This document shows, piece after piece, positions 60,564 to 64,000 of a stretch of 64,000 bases of DNA; the first letter of the stretch is position 1; every line of letters starts with the position of its first letter. Both the position numbers and the translations under genes were made by a program. The stretch is from Vibrio europaeus (GTDB taxonomy: Bacteria > Pseudomonadota > Gammaproteobacteria > Enterobacterales > Vibrionaceae). Below the pieces are notes generated by a model that was not told the DNA's origin, ran no database searches, and worked only from the letters and a program-made list of their open reading frames with translations. The stretch lies in the NCBI RefSeq assembly GCF_001695575.1, contig NZ_LUAX01000001.1, positions 496,001 through 560,000 of the forward strand. The letters run 5' to 3'.

Positions 60564-61013
60564 ATGAAGTCTCGTGGGCCTTTCTGTATTCGTAACGCTG
60601 CTGCTGATACGTTTGCAATGGTTGTGTTTTGTTTTATTTCCGGAATGTTCATTGAAATTTTTGTATCCGGTATGACTTTCGAGCAATCGCTAGCTTCACG
60701 AACGCTTTCAATCCCAGTTAACATCGCCATTGCGTGGCCATACGGTTTGTTCCGTGACTACGTATTACGCCAAGGCGCTCGCTTATCTGACACTGGCGTC
60801 ATGAAAAACATCTCTGATCTTTTGGCTTATGTCCTGTTCCAGTCTCCGGTGTACGCAGCAATTCTATTGGTTGTGGGTGCATCGACTGATCAGATCATTA
60901 CTGCCGTAACATCCAATGCAGTGGTTTCATGTGGAATGGGTGTTTTGTACGGCTACTTCCTAGATATGTGCCGTAAGTGGTTCCGCGTACCTGGCTACTA
61001 TCAAGAAGCCTAA
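60564..61013 (+). CDS. alaE: L-alanine exporter AlaE
   Basis: Inner-membrane exporter of L-alanine, 149 residues, the same length as E. coli AlaE. Four TM helices are seen; family motifs are [27 protein letters not shown] and [13 protein letters not shown]. The frame is open further upstream, but GAGGTGA before the ATG at 60564 fixes the start. Transcribed alone. Confidence 0.93.
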   Translation: MKSRGPFCIRNAAADTFAMVVFCFISGMFIEIFVSGMTFEQSLASRTLSIPVNIAIAWPYGLFRDYVLRQGARLSDTGVMKNISDLLAYVLFQSPVYAAILLVVGASTDQIITAVTSNAVVSCGMGVLYGYFLDMCRKWFRVPGYYQEA

Positions 61014-61089
61014 ACTGACTGATTCATGATCGAATTAGCCAGTTAGTAACCAAACAGTCTCAATGGTGCGGTTTTTTTAGGGATTAGAC

Positions 61090-61118
61090 TTGACCTAACC
61101 TAATAGAATCATTAAATT
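61090..61118 (+). promoter_or_regulatory. Candidate promoter of tRNA-Ser
   Basis: TTGACC, 17-bp spacer, TAAATT, then the GC-rich discriminator gcgcctc typical of stringently controlled stable-RNA promoters, 41 bp before the tRNA. Confidence 0.6.
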
Positions 61119-61158
61119 AGCGCCTCGTTGGTTAACGAAACCAACCACAATTTGATTC

Positions 61159-61246
61159 GGTGAGTTGTCCGAGTGGCTGAAGGAGCACGCCTGGAAAGTG
61201 TGTATACGGCAACGTATCGAGAGTTCGAATCTCTCACTCACCGCCA
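61159..61246 (+). tRNA. tRNA-Ser (GGA)
   Basis: 88-nt class II tRNA: acceptor arms GGTGAGT / ACTCACC, long variable arm, T-loop GTTCGAATC, encoded CCA end. Anticodon GGA at 61193-61195 reads UCC/UCU. The sequence is nearly the same as E. coli tRNA-Ser(GGA). Its 3' half is a common integration site, and an integrase gene follows. Confidence 0.97.
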
Positions 61247-61252
61247 CATTCT

Positions 61253-61280
61253 AAAAGGTCTGATTTATCAGGCCTTTTTT
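61253..61280 (+). terminator. Intrinsic terminator of tRNA-Ser
   Basis: aaaaggtctga / tcaggcctttt stem (one G-U pair) with loop ttta and a T run, 7 bp past the CCA. Confidence 0.85.
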
Positions 61281-61312
61281 CATATCTGCACTAAAGCAAT
61301 GCATCTTGGGAA

Positions 61313-61331
61313 GTACACAAAAGAGTACACA
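61313..61331. repeat. Direct repeat GTACACA x2, possible integrase arm sites
   Basis: GTACACA at 61313 and 61325, 12-bp period, between the tRNA and the integrase ATG. Confidence 0.4.
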
Positions 61332-61333
61332 CG

Positions 61334-62464
61334 ATGCAAGCACCACTCTATCGAAAAGCCAATTATTTAGTTCTTTCTAATACGGGTATCTATACCTTCC
61401 GCTGGAATCTAAGAACGGATAACAAGCACTATCAGCCCAAACTAAGTCTCAAAACTCGCAACTACTTGGAAGCGATGAAGCAGGCATCTGTGTTAGCTAT
61501 TCAAATCTCATCTCTACACAATCCTACCATTGAAGATATTAGGGCAATCTATAGCGATTTTTCTGGTAAACAGAAGAAGCAAAGCACCTTGTTAAAAGGG
61601 ATTGATATCACCAACTATTTGTCTGATTTAAGCGTTAAGAGTCAAGCAGAGTACCGAAATTGCTGGGTTAGCTTTGTCTCTAGTCTATCTCCTTCATCGA
61701 CTTTAGAGAGTATCAGGCAGGCTCATATCGAGCAGTGGAAAGAAACTCAAACCTGTAGCCTTACTACTATGAAGAAAAAGCTACGTCTTATCTCTAGCTG
61801 TTTTAGTAAGTTAGGTCAGAAGGTTGACCAAGATTGGTTTAAATTGAAGGTGGAGAAGAAGCCAGTTAGACCAAAGAGAGCCTTAAGCGATACCGAGCTG
61901 AAACAGCTTCTACAAGCCACTAGCAAGTTCAAAGATGACAAAGAGAATTGGAAGTATTACCTACCTAGAATAGTTGCTATGACAGGTTGTAGGCTCAATG
62001 AGATAGCTCAACTAAGGGTAGGGGATATCGAGTTAGGTGATGCACCGACTTTAAGCATCAATGATAACCAGCCTGATAAGAAACTAAAAAATGCTAGTAG
62101 TAATCGCTTGTTACCTCTCACTGACAGTTTGAAGCAATTGTTTGAAGCTCTGACCAAAGGAAAGGGAAAAGAGGCTCTCTTGTTTGATTTACCTTACAGT
62201 GAGCAGAATGGCTATGTGAACAAGCCAAGCAAGTTCTTCTCAGCATTGTTTAAGAAAAGTGGGGTTAGTGGTGTCTCCTTCCACTCCCTACGTCATTACG
62301 CTGTCACCAAGCTGTTCAATTCAGGGGTTAGAGAAGAGTTGATAGGCTCTCTTATGGGGCACGTTATAGGGAAAACGACCAGTGGTAAAGTTTATATGAA
62401 CGGCTTTAGCTACCAACAACGTTTATCCGCATTTGAGTATCTAGAGGAAAACAGCGAGTCATAG
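61334..62464 (+). CDS. Tyrosine recombinase/integrase
   Basis: Site-specific recombinase of 376 residues that likely integrates the element into tRNA-Ser. Order: N-terminal arm-binding domain (about 1-60; GIYTFRWNLRTDNKHY), core-binding domain with SAM-like fold (about 85-170), and catalytic domain with Arg in TGCRLNEIAQLR, His and Arg in SFHSLRHYAVT, GHV, and nucleophile Tyr in GKVYMNGFS. All catalytic residues are present, so it should be active. It is transcribed away from the tRNA. The ribosome site is weak. Confidence 0.93.
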   Translation: MQAPLYRKANYLVLSNTGIYTFRWNLRTDNKHYQPKLSLKTRNYLEAMKQASVLAIQISSLHNPTIEDIRAIYSDFSGKQKKQSTLLKGIDITNYLSDLSVKSQAEYRNCWVSFVSSLSPSSTLESIRQAHIEQWKETQTCSLTTMKKKLRLISSCFSKLGQKVDQDWFKLKVEKKPVRPKRALSDTELKQLLQATSKFKDDKENWKYYLPRIVAMTGCRLNEIAQLRVGDIELGDAPTLSINDNQPDKKLKNASSNRLLPLTDSLKQLFEALTKGKGKEALLFDLPYSEQNGYVNKPSKFFSALFKKSGVSGVSFHSLRHYAVTKLFNSGVREELIGSLMGHVIGKTTSGKVYMNGFSYQQRLSAFEYLEENSES

Positions 62465-62493
62465 CCGTTATGAAAATGAAGTTTCCCTTTTTG

Positions 62494-62509
62494 TCATGTG
62501 TATACATGA
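62494..62509. promoter_or_regulatory. Inverted repeat after the integrase gene
   Basis: TCATGT-GTAT-ACATGA, perfect 6-bp arms, 30 bp past the integrase stop. Candidate operator or excisionase site. Confidence 0.35.
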
Positions 62510-62601
62510 ATTATAGATTTCGCCGTTTAAGGTATGTGTGAACGGTGCGTGTCTGTGAAGTAGAAAAGGGGAAGTGTTATATGGTAAATAAACTCAATTG
62601 T

Positions 62602-62631
62602 TTGACATTAAACATTATGAATGTGTATCAT
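62602..62631 (+). promoter_or_regulatory. Candidate promoter for the cargo genes
   Basis: TTGACA, 18-bp spacer, TATCAT. Consensus -35 and a 4-of-6 -10. Confidence 0.4.
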
Positions 62632-62703
62632 TGCCAACTGTTTCCATAAATCAATTGTTGGCTTCTCAAAGGAAAGCGCAAGCCTGAAAGCATAAATTTA
62701 TGG

Positions 62704-62718
62704 CTGTTCTAAGAACAG
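62704..62718. promoter_or_regulatory. Perfect 15-bp palindrome
   Basis: CTGTTCT-A-AGAACAG, 7-bp arms. It resembles but does not match a LexA box (one base too short between CTG and CAG). Possible operator for an unidentified repressor. Confidence 0.4.
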
Positions 62719-62804
62719 TGTAGATTTTTGCTAAAGCATGCTAAATCATTGGGAGTAGTGATTTCCGTGCAGAGTTAATGCTATTTCTTAGAGAGAGTAA
62801 GATC

Positions 62805-63077
62805 ATGTGGGATTCTGTTTTCGTTAGGTCGGTTGGATATCCAGTATTGTTTATAACCTTTATTTGTTTTGCTCCTGAGCTTTTCAGTGTTGCAGTGTAC
62901 GGTATTGAACTTTTAGCTACTGGTATAGGGTGGGTGTTAGTCGGAGTTATTGTTGTTGGGCTTTTTATACTGTTTTCTCCGTTTATTTACGCTGGTATTG
63001 GAATAGTCTTTGCCTTTGCTGCGGGAATGGCGGTTTTTGCGTTTGGCATTTTTTTATTACTTGTACTTTTTCAATAG
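62805..63077 (+). CDS. Small hydrophobic membrane protein, unrecognised
   Basis: Protein of 90 residues made almost wholly of hydrophobic helices (VGYPVLFITFICFAPELFS; GIGWVLVGVIVVGLFILFS; a third at the end with AGMAVFAFGIFLLLV). Purine-rich AGAGAGAGTAAG precedes the ATG at 62805; the frame is open 27 bases further upstream. It lies 340 bp after the integrase in island DNA. No family recognised. It could be a channel-like or holin-like protein, but nothing shows this. Confidence 0.7.
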   Translation: MWDSVFVRSVGYPVLFITFICFAPELFSVAVYGIELLATGIGWVLVGVIVVGLFILFSPFIYAGIGIVFAFAAGMAVFAFGIFLLLVLFQ

Positions 63078-63167
63078 AAAAATCATAACAGATGCCCTTT
63101 TAATAACCTACAAGCTTATTCTTTAAATCTTGTAATTTACAACCAAATCAACGAAAGATAGTAAATC

Positions 63168-63761
63168 ATGATCAGATTGTTCCATATATGCTTAGTTTTG
63201 TTTTGTACGCCTTCTCTCGCAGCGATTGACGTAACAAAATTGCCTCATGTTATAGATGACTTTTACCAAAACCAAACAGGTGAAATGTCAACATTTATTG
63301 AAGATAAAACGACACCAGTTCTAGAGTTTGGGCAAGAAGCAAGTAGAGCTACAGCATTCCTTTTACATCAATCTGATGCAAAAAGTCCCCAAAGCATAGT
63401 TTATACATGCAATCCAAGCTTAAAGGGGTTTACTAAGGGAACTCATGTGATGATAGATGTTAATGGTGGTGCTGAGAGAGATAATTTTGAAGGTGCCCCT
63501 AATAGGTCAATTTGGCATGGCAGTATTGCCGGAGATGGGTGCGCTTTGGCAGAGGTCTCACTGAGTGCTGCGCTTTTTCGAGTGATCGATGATAAAGTTA
63601 TTTATGTGAATACCATAGTATATGGAGATAATTCCGAGCCTAGCATCATATCAAATGCTTATTACATTGGCTCTAAAGAAATGGATGATAAATATGATCT
63701 TCCATTTAAGATTTTCATAAATAATGTCTCTCAAATTTTAAAGTTTATTGAAGGGAAATAA
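63168..63761 (+). CDS. Exported protein of unknown function
   Basis: Protein of 197 residues with a signal peptide (MIRLFHICLVLFCTPSLAA) and a mature part of about 178 residues without membrane helices. Two Cys (YTCNPSL and GDGCALAE) could form a disulfide. No domain is recognised. The DNA is AT-richer than the core genome around it. It lies 90 bp after the small membrane protein and 91 bp before another exported protein, so a three-gene cargo unit is possible. Confidence 0.75.
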   Translation: MIRLFHICLVLFCTPSLAAIDVTKLPHVIDDFYQNQTGEMSTFIEDKTTPVLEFGQEASRATAFLLHQSDAKSPQSIVYTCNPSLKGFTKGTHVMIDVNGGAERDNFEGAPNRSIWHGSIAGDGCALAEVSLSAALFRVIDDKVIYVNTIVYGDNSEPSIISNAYYIGSKEMDDKYDLPFKIFINNVSQILKFIEGK

Positions 63762-63852
63762 TAGTAGGTCAATGCTTAATTTATTTGGCAAGGGATAATT
63801 AATGACACCTATTTTTCCTTGTATTATAAGACATTAAATTTTTGGAGTTGTT

Positions 63853-64000
63853 TTGAACAGGTTAAAAATTGGCTTTGTTTTGTGTTTAGTGGCGAACCTA
63901 TCAATTGCAGGAGAATGGTTTTCTAAGAAAAATTATGTGTCGTATGAATCTGATGACGGGCGAAAGCTAGAGATGATGTATCACCCTGAGCCTGGTATTG
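63853..64000 (+). CDS. Exported protein, 5' end only (truncated by window)
   Basis: Forty-nine codons are visible from a TTG start with GGAG five bases upstream. The first 19 residues form a signal peptide (MNRLKIGFVLCLVANLSIA), followed by GEWFSKKNYVSYES. The rest lies beyond the window. With the preceding gene it suggests that the island encodes a set of envelope or secreted proteins. No family can be named from the fragment. Confidence 0.6.
   Translation, partial: MNRLKIGFVLCLVANLSIAGEWFSKKNYVSYESDDGRKLEMMYHPEPGI

Larger units (their letters stand above)
62465..62804. other. Intergenic region between integrase and cargo (340 bp)
   Basis: No gene seen. It contains TCATGT-N4-ACATGA (62494-62509), a candidate promoter TTGACA-18-TATCAT (62602-62631), and the perfect palindrome CTGTTCT-A-AGAACAG (62704-62718). 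Confidence 0.65.
61247..64000 (+). mobile_element. Integrative element inserted at tRNA-Ser (left end; right end beyond window)
   Basis: Immediately 3' of tRNA-Ser lie a tRNA terminator, two GTACACA direct repeats, a tyrosine integrase transcribed away from the tRNA, and unrecognised small membrane or exported proteins in visibly AT-richer DNA. This is the usual left end of a tRNA-integrated genomic island. The second att copy and the right boundary are not in the window. Confidence 0.65.

Noticed and set aside
62660..62720. Possible cyclic-di-GMP (GEMM) riboswitch after the integrase, from GCGCAAGCC-like words
   Set aside because: The conserved GEMM core and tetraloop-receptor pattern could not be aligned.

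Overview
The window is chromosomal DNA of a Vibrio (Vibrionaceae, Gammaproteobacteria). Support comes from MukB, the gene orders cydA-cydB-cydX-ybgE-ybgC-tolQRAB-pal-cpoB and clpS-clpA with divergent cspD, the monomeric NADP isocitrate dehydrogenase, torECA, CmoA/CmoB, and many family choices typical of Vibrio. The species cannot be fixed from sequence alone. Most of the window is core genome; the last 2.7 kb is the start of an integrative element.

Layout. 1-3.2 kb: 3' two-thirds of mukB. 3.2-9.2 kb: an AraC-type regulator divergent from an aldehyde dehydrogenase / acyl-CoA ligase / GMC alcohol dehydrogenase operon, which together could turn an alcohol into an acyl-CoA. 9.2-12.5 kb: a minus-strand trio of retropepsin-like peptidase, inactive transglutaminase with 7 TM helices, and RimK-like ATP-grasp ligase. 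12.7-15.6 kb: cmoA-cmoB, with a perfect 16-copy heptamer array between them, and a DUF72 gene. 15.8-24.4 kb: aspS (long structured leader), a 17-bp-period mini-hairpin repeat plus an octamer tandem repeat, rluE, icd, cspD, clpS, clpA. 24.5-28.5 kb: LysR/SDR/YdcF operon divergent from a PACE efflux pump, a solute-binding protein and a TIGR02647 protein. 28.6-31 kb: a possible small winged-helix protein, a formate/nitrite channel, a 46-residue small protein, paired DnaA boxes, and a fetB-like permease without its ATPase. 31.4-35.3 kb: torE-torC-torA for TMAO respiration. 35.4-41.8 kb: LysR regulator, exported Ntn amide hydrolase, solute-binding protein, porin, GH36 glycosidase. 41.9-45.7 kb: ruvC, a chemoreceptor, ruvA, ruvB. 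45.7-54.8 kb: cydABX-ybgE with FNR, ArcA and CRP-like sites upstream, then ybgC-tolQRAB-pal-cpoB. 54.9-61 kb: nadA, a potassium channel, a UPF0149 protein, a hybrid histidine kinase, alaE. 61.2-64 kb: tRNA-Ser(GGA), a tyrosine integrase, and three unrecognised membrane or exported proteins, the last cut by the window edge.

How the genes work together. Low-oxygen respiration is a theme: cytochrome bd oxidase (cydABX) behind two perfect FNR boxes, TMAO respiration (torECA) and a FocA-type channel. The Tol-Pal block maintains the cell envelope. ruvA/B/C resolve Holliday junctions. ClpAPS with CspD and the tRNA genes cmoA, cmoB and aspS serve protein quality control and translation. The least explained parts are the peptidase/7TM/ATP-grasp trio, the tandem repeats directly after stop codons, the structured aspS leader, the DnaA-box palindrome and the island cargo.
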